DNA of 64,000 nucleotides from Methylobacterium sp. WL1. GTDB taxonomy: Bacteria > Pseudomonadota > Alphaproteobacteria > Rhizobiales > Beijerinckiaceae. The notes below the pieces were generated by a model. It did no database searches. It had not been told where the DNA came from and was given only the letters and a program-made list of their open reading frames with translations. The stretch is taken from NCBI RefSeq assembly GCF_008000895.1, contig NZ_CP042823.1, positions 3,810,001 through 3,874,000 of the forward strand. Reading direction: 5' to 3'. The position numbers were made by a program, and so were the translations under genes. Of this stretch, positions 18,104-27,339 are shown piece by piece; position 1 is the stretch's first letter; each line of letters begins with the position of its first letter.

Positions 18104-18949
18104 TTAGGTCCCGACCCTGAGCGGGGCGGCGAGCTTGCGCAGGTAGGCGATGACCGACAGAGCGGTGATGCGACCCGTGCGGGGGTTCTCATCAGTCGGC
18201 ACGTTCTCGATCGTCATCGAGAATCGCGCCGCGTCGGCCTCGACCTCGATGCGGTGAGTGTTGCGGTCGAGGATGGGGTCGGCCCAGATCTCGAGCTCGG
18301 TCCGATCCGGTCCGATGCCGGCGAGCGAGAGCGCCACCGCGACGTTGAGGTTTGCCGGAAACCCGCGGGCCGCCTCGCGTGGGCTGCCGGCAAAAACCCG
18401 CATCGGCTCGGTGATCCCAGCGATCTCGATGCCGTTTTCAACGAGGTAGGGCGCGCCGACGAGCCCGCGCACGGGCTTGCGGGTAATCATGCGCACCGTG
18501 TGGATCGTGCCCTCCGCGGCGGCCGTCACGGCGTCGAGGCCGAGCAGCGCGCCAGTCGGGACGACGATCTGCCCCCCGTGGGCGCGGGCGAGCTCCACGA
18601 GGTCCTCGTTGTCGAGGAGCGCCCCGCAGCTCAGCACGACGGCCGTCTTGCCCGCCGTCACGAACGGCCGCACGATCGCGGGGAGGTGCTGGGATGGTGC
18701 GCATTCCAGAACGATATCGGCCCGCGGCTCCAGGGCGTCGAACGCGGTGACGACCTCGGGCGGCTCGGCCAGCGCCGCGAGTTCGGCGCGAGCCTTAGCG
18801 GCGTCGCGGACCGCGACGGCGGTCAGGCTCAGTCCCGGTATAGCGCCCCCGTCGAGCGCCCGCGCTACGGCGCGCCCGACCGTGCCGAGACCGGCGATCG
18901 CGACGCGGCCGCCTCGGACCGGCGACCTGGATGCTTCTTGCAGCGCCAT
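18104..18949 (-). CDS. Aspartate-dehydrogenase-domain oxidoreductase
   Basis: A 281-residue NAD(P)-dependent enzyme. The Rossmann motif GLGTVGRAVA sits at the N-terminus. The AspDH C-terminal domain shows GFPANLNVAVALSLAG and NTHRIEVEADAARF. The start at 18949 gives the usual length. True L-aspartate dehydrogenases make iminoaspartate for NAD synthesis or degrade aspartate. Here the neighbours are catabolic and no nadA or nadC is present, so it may reduce or oxidise another amino or imino acid in the pathway. Confidence 0.87.
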   Translation of the reverse strand: MALQEASRSPVRGGRVAIAGLGTVGRAVARALDGGAIPGLSLTAVAVRDAAKARAELAALAEPPEVVTAFDALEPRADIVLECAPSQHLPAIVRPFVTAGKTAVVLSCGALLDNEDLVELARAHGGQIVVPTGALLGLDAVTAAAEGTIHTVRMITRKPVRGLVGAPYLVENGIEIAGITEPMRVFAGSPREAARGFPANLNVAVALSLAGIGPDRTELEIWADPILDRNTHRIEVEADAARFSMTIENVPTDENPRTGRITALSVIAYLRKLAAPLRVGT

Positions 18950-19125
18950 TCTGGATTCCCATTCAACATGGCCGGGGAGGCTGGCCACAATCCGTCTGCA
19001 TCGGCCATGCCGAGGAGCTGAATCGATTGGCCTCTATCGACTCCCGTCGCGGACCAGCGGGCAAACGCGCGGTCGCACAGAAGCCGTTCTGTCGGGCCAT
19101 CTGTGCCGTCAAATTGGCTATTCGT

Positions 19126-20316
19126 TTATGGCATCAGATCGGCCGATTTAAGTTTGCTTGCGAGTCGTGGGTAGACCTTCAATGTGTTTCCGGCGTAGAT
19201 CTTCGCCCGGTCGGTGTCGGACACTTCAGCCGCATCGACATAGCGCTTGGTGTCATCGTAGGCGTGGCCGGTTTCAGGATCAGTGCCGTTCACCGCGCCC
19301 ACCATCTCCGAGGCGAACAGCACATTCTCATGCGGCACGACTTTCAGCAGCAGGTCGATGCCCGGTTGATGATAGACGCAGGTGTCGAAGTAAACGTTGC
19401 GCATCAACTCGGACAGAGGCGGCCTCTTCAGGTCCTGCGCGAGACCTCTGTAGCGGCCCCAATGGTAGGGCACAGCGCCGCCGCCGTGGGGGATGATCAG
19501 GCGAAGCGTCGGAAAATCCTTGAAGAGGTCCGAGGTGACGAACTGCATGAACGCACTGGTGTCACCGTTGATGTAGTGCGCGCCCGTCGCGTGGAAATTG
19601 GGATTGGCCGAGGCGCTGACATGCACCATGCCCGGCACGTCCAGTTCCACCATCTTCTCCCAGAGGGGGTACCAGAATCGATCGGACAGAGGTGGGTCCG
19701 TCCAGTAGCCACCCGAGGGGTCTGGATTGACGTTGCAGCCGACGAAGCCGAGATCATTTACACAGCGCTCCAGCTCGGCCGTGCAGTTTTTTGGCGAGAC
19801 GCCGGGTGTCTGTGGCAGCTGGCAGACGCCGACGAAATTCTTCGGCATCAGGCTCGCGACACGGTGGATCATGTCATTCGATACGATCGACCAGTCGAGG
19901 CTGGTGCGCGCGGTGCCAATATGGTGGCCCATGCCCCCCGCCCGCGGTGAGAACAGGGCGAGTGAGATGCCCCGCTCGCTCTGAAGCTTCAGCTGGCGCC
20001 CGCTCACGCTATCGCGGATCTCGTCGTCGCTCACTCGTAGACTGGACGGGCTCGGCGATTGAGCGGGGTCGTTGATGGCATCGATCTGACGCTTGCGCCA
20101 AGACAACATGGCCGGCGGCTCGGTGGTGTAGTGTCCGTGGCAGTCGATCACGACACCTGTATAGCGGGGCCCCTGCGGCGCTGGCTCGGCGCGCGCGGTG
20201 TCCATCGTGATGGCCGCGGCGACAGCTCCAAAGCCCGCGAGGCCGCGGATGAAGCCGCGGCGCGGCAGGCAGCAAGGGCAGGCGGCGGCCCCGGTCGGGT
20301 CGGTCGCGGCGATCAT
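19126..20316 (-). CDS. Tat-exported amidohydrolase (ACMSD family)
   Basis: A 396-residue amidohydrolase_2 protein related to aminocarboxymuconate-semialdehyde decarboxylase. The N-terminus carries a twin-arginine signal (RRGFIRGLAGFGA) ending near residue 44. The metal motif HGH lies in VIDCHGHY, and the later His is in LIIPHGGGAVPYHWGR. ACMSD relatives catalyse metal-dependent decarboxylations or hydrolyses. Tat export suggests a folded metalloenzyme acting in the periplasm, which is unusual for decarboxylases. It is the first gene of a minus-strand set with AspDH-like and MFS genes. Confidence 0.87.
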   Translation of the reverse strand: MIAATDPTGAAACPCCLPRRGFIRGLAGFGAVAAAITMDTARAEPAPQGPRYTGVVIDCHGHYTTEPPAMLSWRKRQIDAINDPAQSPSPSSLRVSDDEIRDSVSGRQLKLQSERGISLALFSPRAGGMGHHIGTARTSLDWSIVSNDMIHRVASLMPKNFVGVCQLPQTPGVSPKNCTAELERCVNDLGFVGCNVNPDPSGGYWTDPPLSDRFWYPLWEKMVELDVPGMVHVSASANPNFHATGAHYINGDTSAFMQFVTSDLFKDFPTLRLIIPHGGGAVPYHWGRYRGLAQDLKRPPLSELMRNVYFDTCVYHQPGIDLLLKVVPHENVLFASEMVGAVNGTDPETGHAYDDTKRYVDAAEVSDTDRAKIYAGNTLKVYPRLASKLKSADLMP

Positions 20317-21454
20317 CGCGATCCCCCCGCAGAAGCGCGTTGGACCATGTGGGGTTCACCCGGATCTGACAGAGCCGCGAGGGCAGGACGAACGACAATC
20401 CCTAAACGTCGTAGCATGCCGGCGCCTCTAGATTTTATGCTTCAATCTCGACCGCACAACTGACGCCGCAAAGTCAAATTCGTCCAGTCGCACGGCTGAC
20501 ACCGCGTCCAGGTTCAGCGACGCATTTGGCCGAATGTCGCTCCCGATGGACCGGCAATCGAAGGAGTTCTGCAACTGAGCTGCCGATGATGTCACGACAA
20601 CGCGTTCGAACACGATTGACCGGTGACCGTCGCTTCCCGGCACATAGCCGGCGCCCCTGAACGACCGGCTGGACGCAGCGCCAGAACTCGGCTTGCTGGG
20701 GATGTCGGCGCTGTGTTGCCACCGCGCTCGAGGCTTATTTTTGCCGCTAAATCCTAAATCAGCAAACGGCTCTCAGTTCGAAGACATGATCTGCGATCGC
20801 GCGTCGTTAAATTAATACGCGAGGACGCAACAAAAATCGATGCGTAGGTTTAATATCGATATGAGGCATATGGAATCTATTTAAACAATACCGATACAAA
20901 TGTGTCGGCGGCGCCTCATTCTTGATTGCGGGATTGACTTTTACAAAAAATCTAAAATGTTTCGATTGGTCCTGCTGTGCACAGCAGATAGCTCCTCTCC
21001 CACCACTTTTGCTCCTCTCACACCCCTTCTCATCAGAGTGAGGCGTCTCTCAGTGGGGACGCTCGATATCCGGGGGCCGCCTCGCCGCTTACCCTGCGGG
21101 TAGGACAACGCGAGTTTGCAAGCCGAACGGCATCGGTGAAAGGCGATCACCGAGTTTACGTAGGCGGACTGCAAGGTGTCGGGGACGAGGCGTAGGTCGG
21201 CTGAGCCTTTGAACAGCCATGGGCTTAGCGATTGGCGACTTCTCACTGCACGCCAACCGAGCGTTACAGCCGTTTTGCGCGGTCCGAACCCACTTGATGA
21301 GTCGGGCCGCATGGGAAAACGATAGTATATGTTATTTAGCTGGATCTAAATATCGCGGCTTAAACGGTAAAAAATTAAATTTCTTTTGATTGACGGCGAG
21401 CCGGAGATCAGAATTGTGCTAACAATGGCCAGTTCCGTCATGTGCTTGCCCATC
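20317..21454. other. 1.1-kb intergenic region, mostly unexplained
   Basis: This region lies between the amidohydrolase start and the IclR stop. The part from 20,740 to 20,960 is AT-rich with several TATAAT-like stretches and the dyad at 20891-20908, and probably carries the promoter for the minus-strand amidohydrolase operon. Short frames exist (minus-strand 20428-20643 and 20941-21312), but neither has a family-like pattern or good start. They may be remnants of lost genes. I see no RNA gene or insertion-sequence end. Confidence 0.45.
20891..20908. promoter_or_regulatory. Dyad resembling the liv operator palindrome
   Basis: CCGATAC-AAAT-GTGTCGG is an imperfect inverted repeat (6 of 7 pairs). 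It shares its core with the centre of the 6044-6070 palindrome (CCGATAC-CTT-GTATCGG). It lies in the AT-rich region upstream of the amidohydrolase operon and could be a second site for the same regulator. Confidence 0.35.
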
Positions 21455-22300
21455 TTAGTCTGCATGCACCAAGAAACGCGCGATCGCATCGTGAATCAGC
21501 GCGACGATCTGTGCCTCCCGTCGCTCGAATTCCTCGAGCAGTCCTGAGACCGCAACGGCGAGGGGACGGCCCTTGCGGTCGATGCGGTTGGGTAGTGGCA
21601 CCGCGATCGACCCGGCGCCGGACGTGACGAGGCCATGCGAGAAGAAATGGCCGTCCTGCCGCAAACGGGCCACGTTGGCCAAGACGGCGGCGACTTGAAC
21701 CGGGGGTTGCTCGGGCGTGGCCTCCGCGTTCGTGCGCCGTACGAGTGGGCCGATCTCGGCATCCGGGATCCCGGCAAGAAGCGCGGTGCCGGTCGCCGAC
21801 CACACCACAAGTCGGCGCGTGCCGGGTGGGACGTGAAAGCGCATCGCGGTTTGCGCCTGCAACACGTGGACGTACTGCGAGTAGATGGTGTTGCGTGCCG
21901 CTAGGATCACCGTGCCGCCCGTGCACTCGGACAGATGCTCGAGCATGCGCACGAGACTACCGTCGCGCACCGGCCCCTTGTCGAGCCACGCGCCCAGCAG
22001 CGCGACCCGCGGCGACGGCAGGAAGCTGCGGCTGTCGGCGTCGTAATCGAGATAGCCGAGTTGGGCCAGGCTCTTCAAAAGCATCGAGGTTGAGGATTGC
22101 GGAAAGCCTAGGCGTTCGGCAATCTCCGAGACCCGAGCTTCGCGCTGAAGCTCGTCGAAAAGCTCCAGGATCTGAAGCACGCGGCCCGCGGACTTCACGA
22201 AAGCCAAGGAGGGACCGACTGCATCGGCCCTGACCAAGAGGTCCGTGCTCGAACCCGCTCCGGTCTTTACCCGAGGCGTGAAGCGGTCGGGGGCAATCAT
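21455..22300 (-). CDS. IclR-family transcriptional regulator
   Basis: A 281-residue regulator. The start at 22300 has GGAG upstream and trims a non-conserved leader. The winged helix-turn-helix spans about residues 35-95 (LQILELFDELQREARVSEIAERLG, QSSTSMLLKSLAQLGYL). The C-terminal effector domain contains GPLVRRTNAEATPEQPPVQV and GAGSIAVPLPNR, typical of IclR proteins. It is divergent, across 414 bases, from the binding-protein / acyl-CoA dehydrogenase gene run and is the obvious candidate regulator of it. Confidence 0.9.
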   Translation of the reverse strand: MIAPDRFTPRVKTGAGSSTDLLVRADAVGPSLAFVKSAGRVLQILELFDELQREARVSEIAERLGFPQSSTSMLLKSLAQLGYLDYDADSRSFLPSPRVALLGAWLDKGPVRDGSLVRMLEHLSECTGGTVILAARNTIYSQYVHVLQAQTAMRFHVPPGTRRLVVWSATGTALLAGIPDAEIGPLVRRTNAEATPEQPPVQVAAVLANVARLRQDGHFFSHGLVTSGAGSIAVPLPNRIDRKGRPLAVAVSGLLEEFERREAQIVALIHDAIARFLVHAD

Positions 22301-22714
22301 ACCCGGCTCCAGGCCGGTAGTGCGAAGAGGCTGTGAACGGCCTCGAACGTGATATCCGCGCACCGTGAAGCCCACCAATAGGCTGCCCGCCCGGCAATCA
22401 TCTGAGTCGCCCGCAACTCGAACGAACATGGCGTCTGCGGCGCGATCTCATGGCATGTCCAATCATCGTGAATGGAGTACGGGCCGCTTGGGTCCAGCTG
22501 CCGTCATGAATGCATCACCGCATCCGCGCTCGACGACGTATAGTGCGAATCATCCGCCGCTCCATCACAGATGTGATATCGCTCAGCAGATCCACGATGA
22601 CGGTTGAAGACCAATCCCGGCTCTGTCCTACTCGAGGGCGAGCGCCAGACAGTGATGCTGTCCGGACGTGCTGAGACCGCGCGCCAAGGGCGGCTCTGCT
22701 CGGGAGGAATGCCG
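22301..22714. other. Divergent promoter region, iclR / binding protein
   Basis: A 414-base gap between divergent genes. It should contain both promoters and the IclR operator. No unmistakable palindrome was found, and no small gene with a credible start is seen. Confidence 0.45.
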
Positions 22715-23725
22715 ATGTCGATCCGCCTCGCGGCCGTCGCCGCGCGTCTCGTCTCCGTGGCGCTGCTATTGTCCGCTTTGAGCGGACCGACCCGCGCCGA
22801 GACGAACACGGTCCGCATCGGCCTGCAATACGGCCTCGTCTACCTGCCGGTAATGATCGCTCAGAACGAAGGTTTGTTCGATAAGCGCGCCAAGGCGGCA
22901 GGCCTCGACGGGCTGTCGGTCACGCTGAGCCGCTTCAGTGGCTCGGCCGCGATGAACGACGCACTGCTTTCCGACAGCATCGAGCTGGGCACACTCGGCG
23001 CGACCGGCGCCTTGATCGCCTGGGACAAGACCCGCGGTCGTCAGCAGATCAAGAGTCTCTGCGCCCTCACTTCAGTCGTCTACACGCTGTTTACGGGCAA
23101 GCAGGGCGTTACCGCGCTGAAGGATTTTACCTTTGGCGACAAAATCGCGGTCCCAGCCTTCAACTCGCCGCAGGCTATCCTGCTGCGGGTGGCCGCAGCC
23201 CGGCAGCTCGGCGATCCGGCGAAGGCGGATACTCTGATGGTGAGCCTGCCCCACCCCGACGCCACCGCGGCCATGCGCGCCGGGCAAGGCATCGCCGGCT
23301 ACTTCTCGACGCCACCCTTCACCCAGATCCTACGGGCGGATCCCAAGCTCCGGGCGATCATGACCTCCACCGGTCTGATCGGCGACGGAGACCCTACCGC
23401 CGCGACCCTGAACGCCAAGCAGGGCTTCGTCGACGCCAATCCCAAGGTGACGCAGGCCATCCTCGCCGGCATGGAGGACGCGGTTTCGCTCATCCGCAGC
23501 GACCCGAGGCGGGCGGCGGCGATCTACCTGGCTTCAGAGCAGGTGCAGATCGATCAGGCCCAGGTCGAGTCGACCCTCACCGACGGGTCCCTCGTCTACG
23601 GCGTGGCCCCGAAAGACATGGTCAACCTTGCCAAGGCGATGGCGGCGCAGGGGCTCCTGCGCAAAGTGCCGACCGACTGGCAAGAGCTCTTCTTTCCGGG
23701 CCTCAAGGAACGCGACGGAAGCTGA
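22715..23725 (+). CDS. Lone periplasmic binding protein, NitT/TauT type
   Basis: A 336-residue protein. The start at 22715 has GGAGG seven bases upstream and is followed by a Sec signal peptide ending SGPTRAE. The family opening is VRIGLQYGLVYLPVMIAQNEGLF. It belongs to the nitrate/sulfonate/taurine-type (SsuA/TauA-like) binding proteins. No permease or ATPase gene adjoins it. Instead it heads a run of acyl-CoA metabolism genes, so it may deliver a carboxylate or sulfonate to a transporter encoded elsewhere. Confidence 0.88.
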   Translation: MSIRLAAVAARLVSVALLLSALSGPTRAETNTVRIGLQYGLVYLPVMIAQNEGLFDKRAKAAGLDGLSVTLSRFSGSAAMNDALLSDSIELGTLGATGALIAWDKTRGRQQIKSLCALTSVVYTLFTGKQGVTALKDFTFGDKIAVPAFNSPQAILLRVAAARQLGDPAKADTLMVSLPHPDATAAMRAGQGIAGYFSTPPFTQILRADPKLRAIMTSTGLIGDGDPTAATLNAKQGFVDANPKVTQAILAGMEDAVSLIRSDPRRAAAIYLASEQVQIDQAQVESTLTDGSLVYGVAPKDMVNLAKAMAAQGLLRKVPTDWQELFFPGLKERDGS

Positions 23726-23772
23726 GCGAGCCATACGGGCGAGCCCCTGATCTGACAGACCACGGAGCAGAG

Positions 23773-24924
23773 ATGCAGAGCTTTCGCTTCAGCGCCGAAC
23801 CGCTCCCGGCCGAGGCCGAGGCGGCCCGTGCGGCCGTCCGGGTTTTTCTCGACGCTGAACTGGCGGCGGGGCACTTCGTGCCACATCGGACCTCGTGGAC
23901 GACCTTCGACGCCGGCTTCAGCCGACGTGCCGGGGCGGCCGGGTTCATCGGCCTGACCATGCCGGCGGCGTATGGTGGCCATGAGCGGTCCGGCCTCGTC
24001 CGCTTCGTCGTCACCGAGGAGATGCTGGCGGCCGGCGCGCCCTGCGGGGCGCACTGGATCTCCGACCGCCAGTCTGGCCCACAGATCCTGCGGCACGGTT
24101 CCGAGGCGGCCAAGCGGGCGATCCTGCCGCGGATCTGCCGCGGCGAATGCGCCTTCGGCATCGGCATGAGCGAGCCGAACTCGGGCTCGGACCTCGCCGC
24201 CGTGCGCACCCGCGCGGCGCGCGACGGCGACGATTGGTTGATCAACGGCTCCAAGATCTGGACGACGAACGCCCATCAGGTCGATTACCTGCTCGCCCTG
24301 GTCCGGACCGGTGAGCCCGGACCAGACCGGCACGGCGGCTTGACCCAGTTCATCATCGACATGGCGGCTCCCGGGGTCACGGTGCGACCGATCCTCGACC
24401 TGTCAGGCCACCACGAGTTCAACGAGGTGTTCTTCACCGACTACCGCGTCCCGGACGCCATGATGGTCGGCGCGGAGGGCGAGGGCTGGGGGCTCGTCAC
24501 GGAGGAACTCGCTTTCGAGCGCTCGGGGCCCGACCGCTTCCTGTCGGACTACCGGCTGCTCGTCGAACTCGTCGACCGGATCGGGCCGGAACCCGACCGG
24601 TTCCAGGCGGTCGAGACCGGCCGGATGGTGGCGCAGCTCACCGCGCTTCTCGGCATGTCGGCCTCGGTGGCCCGGCTCCTCGACAAGGGCGTCGTCCCCG
24701 GCGTTGAGGCGGCGCTCGTGAAGGATGTCGGCAACAGCTTCGAGCGCGCGGTGCCGGAGATCGCCCGGCGGCTCGTGCCGGTTGAGCCGAGCCTCACCGC
24801 GCAGGGCGAGCCGTTCCGTGAGGCGCTCGGCGGCGTGACCCTGCGGGCGCCCTCCTTCACCCTGCGCGGCGGCACCCGCGAGGTTCTGCGCGGGGTCATC
24901 GCGCGGGGACTGGGCTTGCGATGA
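23773..24924 (+). CDS. Acyl-CoA dehydrogenase, subunit 1
   Basis: A 383-residue flavoprotein of the acyl-CoA dehydrogenase family. The FAD-binding signature FGIGMSEPNSGSDLAAVRTRA and the following NGSKIWTTNAHQVDY are clear, and the C-terminus has GGTREVLRGVIARGL. It overlaps the next dehydrogenase gene by four bases (ATGA). Paired, translationally coupled and divergent genes of this family often form alpha-beta heterotetramers, as in steroid side-chain degradation. That assembly is inferred here. Confidence 0.93.
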   Translation: MQSFRFSAEPLPAEAEAARAAVRVFLDAELAAGHFVPHRTSWTTFDAGFSRRAGAAGFIGLTMPAAYGGHERSGLVRFVVTEEMLAAGAPCGAHWISDRQSGPQILRHGSEAAKRAILPRICRGECAFGIGMSEPNSGSDLAAVRTRAARDGDDWLINGSKIWTTNAHQVDYLLALVRTGEPGPDRHGGLTQFIIDMAAPGVTVRPILDLSGHHEFNEVFFTDYRVPDAMMVGAEGEGWGLVTEELAFERSGPDRFLSDYRLLVELVDRIGPEPDRFQAVETGRMVAQLTALLGMSASVARLLDKGVVPGVEAALVKDVGNSFERAVPEIARRLVPVEPSLTAQGEPFREALGGVTLRAPSFTLRGGTREVLRGVIARGLGLR

Positions 24925-26051
24925 ACACGACCAACCACGCACAGGATGGGGCGGCCGACGAGGTCGCCGACATCGTCCTCGATCAATTCGAGCGGCTGCT
25001 GGCCCAGCATCTCTCGCCGCAGGTGCTGGCGGCCTGCGACGGTGCCGTGGACGACGCGGCCTGGCCCGCGGATCTCTGGAGGGCGCTTAACGACAGCGGT
25101 CTGCCGCTGGCCCTGGTGCCCGAAGCGGCCGACGGGATCGGCTTGGAGGCCAGGACGGCGGCCTTGCTGATCCGGCGCTGTGGGCAGGCGGCCTTGCCGC
25201 TGCCGCTGCCCGAGACCATCGCGGGTGCGGCGCTCTGGGCGGCGGCAGGCGGCGGCGCGCCGGAGGACGCCCTCACTTTGGTCCCAGCCGGCAGCCCCGT
25301 TCGAATCACGCGGCGGGCCGACGGTTTCGTCCTCGACGGGCGGGCGGCGCAGGTGCCCTGGGGCGGTTCGGTCGCGGCCCTGCTCGTGGATGCGATCGAC
25401 GCCGCAGGCGTCCGCCACCTCGTGCGGATCACGGCGCCGGGCACGGTTCGTGATCCGCGCCACAACCTCGCGGGTGAGCCGCGCGACGCCCTCGACCTCA
25501 CAGGCTGTACCGCCGCCATCGACGAGGTACGGACAGCGCCGGACTGGGCCGCCGAGGTTGGTGTCGGCTCGGTGGAGGCAGCCGGCGCCTGGGTGCGCGC
25601 GCAGCAGTTGGTGGGCGCGATGGAGACCTGCCTCGCCTCCGCCCTCGATCACGCCCGCGAGCGGCAGCAATTCGGGCGGCCGCTCGCCAAGTTTCAGGCG
25701 ATCCAGCACATGCTGGCCGAAGCCGCGGGCCACGTCGCGGCGGCGACTGCATCGGCTGATCTCGCTGCCGCGTGCTGGGGAGATGCGCGCTTCGTCCTCG
25801 CCACCGCGATGGCCAAGGCGCGCTGCGGCGAGGCGGCGGGCCACGTCGCCGAGATCTGCCACCAGATCCACGGAGCGATGGGTTTCACCCAGGAGCACCC
25901 GCTGCACCGCGCGACGCGGCGGCTGTGGTCTTGGCGAGACGAGTTCGGCTCCGACGCTCGGTGGCAGGAACGGATCGGGCGCGCGGTCTGCGCGGGCGGA
26001 GGCACCGCTCTCTGGCCGATGCTGGTCCGGCTGCGGGCCGGTGCCGGCTAA
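24921..26051 (+). CDS. Acyl-CoA dehydrogenase, subunit 2
   Basis: A 376-residue member of the same superfamily. The N-terminal half is more divergent than subunit 1 and lacks its strong FAD signature. The C-terminal half keeps RQQFGRPLAKFQAIQHMLAE and HGAMGFTQEHPLHRATRRLW. Start and stop are coupled to its neighbours. It probably forms a heteromer with the upstream product rather than acting alone. Confidence 0.9.
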   Translation: MNTTNHAQDGAADEVADIVLDQFERLLAQHLSPQVLAACDGAVDDAAWPADLWRALNDSGLPLALVPEAADGIGLEARTAALLIRRCGQAALPLPLPETIAGAALWAAAGGGAPEDALTLVPAGSPVRITRRADGFVLDGRAAQVPWGGSVAALLVDAIDAAGVRHLVRITAPGTVRDPRHNLAGEPRDALDLTGCTAAIDEVRTAPDWAAEVGVGSVEAAGAWVRAQQLVGAMETCLASALDHARERQQFGRPLAKFQAIQHMLAEAAGHVAAATASADLAAACWGDARFVLATAMAKARCGEAAGHVAEICHQIHGAMGFTQEHPLHRATRRLWSWRDEFGSDARWQERIGRAVCAGGGTALWPMLVRLRAGAG

Positions 26052-26052
26052 C

Positions 26053-27339
26053 ATGGGAGATCGCTGCGTGCTGGATCATTCTGCCGAGACGAAAAAGGCC
26101 GGTCCCCTGGCGGGCGTGCGGATCGTGGATCTCACCAGCGTCATCATGGGACCGTCGGCCACGCACATCCTGGCCGATCTCGGCGCCGACGTGATCAAGA
26201 TCGAGACGCCGGAGGGCGATTCCTTCCGTCACTACCGGCCGGCCCGCAACGCTGGGATGGGCGGCAACTTCCTGCACCTCAACCGCAACAAGCGCAGCGT
26301 CCGCCTGGACCTGAAACGGCCCGAGGCGCGGGCGGCCCTCGACCGGCTCATCGTGACGGCGGACGTCTTCGTGCACTCGATGCGCCCGGACGCGATCCTG
26401 CGCCTGGGCTACGGCTACGAGCGAGTCCGCGCGCTCAAGCCCGAGATCATCTTCTGCGGGGCCTACGGGTTCGGGGCCGACGGCCCCTATGCCCACAAGG
26501 CAGCCTACGACGACCTGATCCAGGCGGGCTCCGGCCTCGCGGCACTCCAGACCGCCGCCACCGGCCAGCCCGGCTACCTGCCCACCGTGCTCTGCGACAA
26601 GATCGCGGGGCAGGCCATCGCCTGCGCGATCCTGGCGGCCCTCTACGAGCGACGCGCCGGCGGCGGCGGGCAGGCGGTGGAAGTGCCGATGTTCGAGACC
26701 ATGGTGGAGTTCAACTTCGTCGAGCACATGGTCGGCTACACCTTCGAGCCGCCGCTCGGGCCACCGGGCTTCAACCGAGTGCTCAGCCCGAAGCGCAAGC
26801 CCTACCGCACCCAGGACGGCTATGCCTGCATCCTGCCCTACTCCGACCGGAACTGGCGCGACTTCTTCATCCACACCGGCCGCCTCGAGTTCGTGGACGA
26901 CCCGCGCTTCACGCCGCTCGCCGTGCGGGTGGAGAACATCGAGGTCCTGTACGCGCTGGTGGAGGAGGAGGCGCCGCGCAGGACCACCGCCGCTTGGGTG
27001 ACGTTCTGCGACTCGGTGAGCATCCCGTGCATGCCCGTCCTCGGGTTGGAGGAACTGCCGGACGACGCGCACCTCAAGGCGGTGGGCTTCTTCGGGGCCG
27101 CCGAGCATCCGAGCGAGGGGCGCTACCGCACCATGCGCCGGCCGGTCTCGTTCAGCGGCAGCGACTTCGCGATCCGCCGCCACGCGCCCCGGCACGGCGA
27201 GCACACCGCCGAGGTCCTAGCCGAGGCCGGCCTCGATCCGTCGGAAATCGCTGCCCTGGGCGCGGACATGACCGCGCCCGAAGCGACGACCACGACGGTC
27301 GAACGCTCGGCCGTCGCACCTCTGGAGACCGCCCCATGA
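26053..27339 (+). CDS. CaiB/BaiF (type III) CoA transferase
   Basis: A 428-residue CoA transferase. The start at 26053 is one base after the preceding stop. The family opening GPLAGVRIVDLTSVIMGPSA and ILADLGADVIKIE are present, and the catalytic Asp is expected in AYDDLIQAGSGL. Such enzymes load an acid with CoA from another CoA thioester without ATP. This supplies the CoA ester for the two dehydrogenases. The stop overlaps the crotonase start (ATGA). Confidence 0.93.
   Translation: MGDRCVLDHSAETKKAGPLAGVRIVDLTSVIMGPSATHILADLGADVIKIETPEGDSFRHYRPARNAGMGGNFLHLNRNKRSVRLDLKRPEARAALDRLIVTADVFVHSMRPDAILRLGYGYERVRALKPEIIFCGAYGFGADGPYAHKAAYDDLIQAGSGLAALQTAATGQPGYLPTVLCDKIAGQAIACAILAALYERRAGGGGQAVEVPMFETMVEFNFVEHMVGYTFEPPLGPPGFNRVLSPKRKPYRTQDGYACILPYSDRNWRDFFIHTGRLEFVDDPRFTPLAVRVENIEVLYALVEEEAPRRTTAAWVTFCDSVSIPCMPVLGLEELPDDAHLKAVGFFGAAEHPSEGRYRTMRRPVSFSGSDFAIRRHAPRHGEHTAEVLAEAGLDPSEIAALGADMTAPEATTTTVERSAVAPLETAP

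Noticed and set aside
20941..21312. Minus-strand frame of 123 codons in the 1.1-kb gap
   Set aside because: Composition is uneven, no domain-like pattern is seen and the start lacks a ribosome-binding site; it was not called as a gene.
24549..26054. Long antisense frame over the acyl-CoA dehydrogenases, and similar antisense frames over lon, clpX and tig
   Set aside because: These are by-products of high GC at third codon positions; their translations are Arg/Gly/Ala-rich with no family features.
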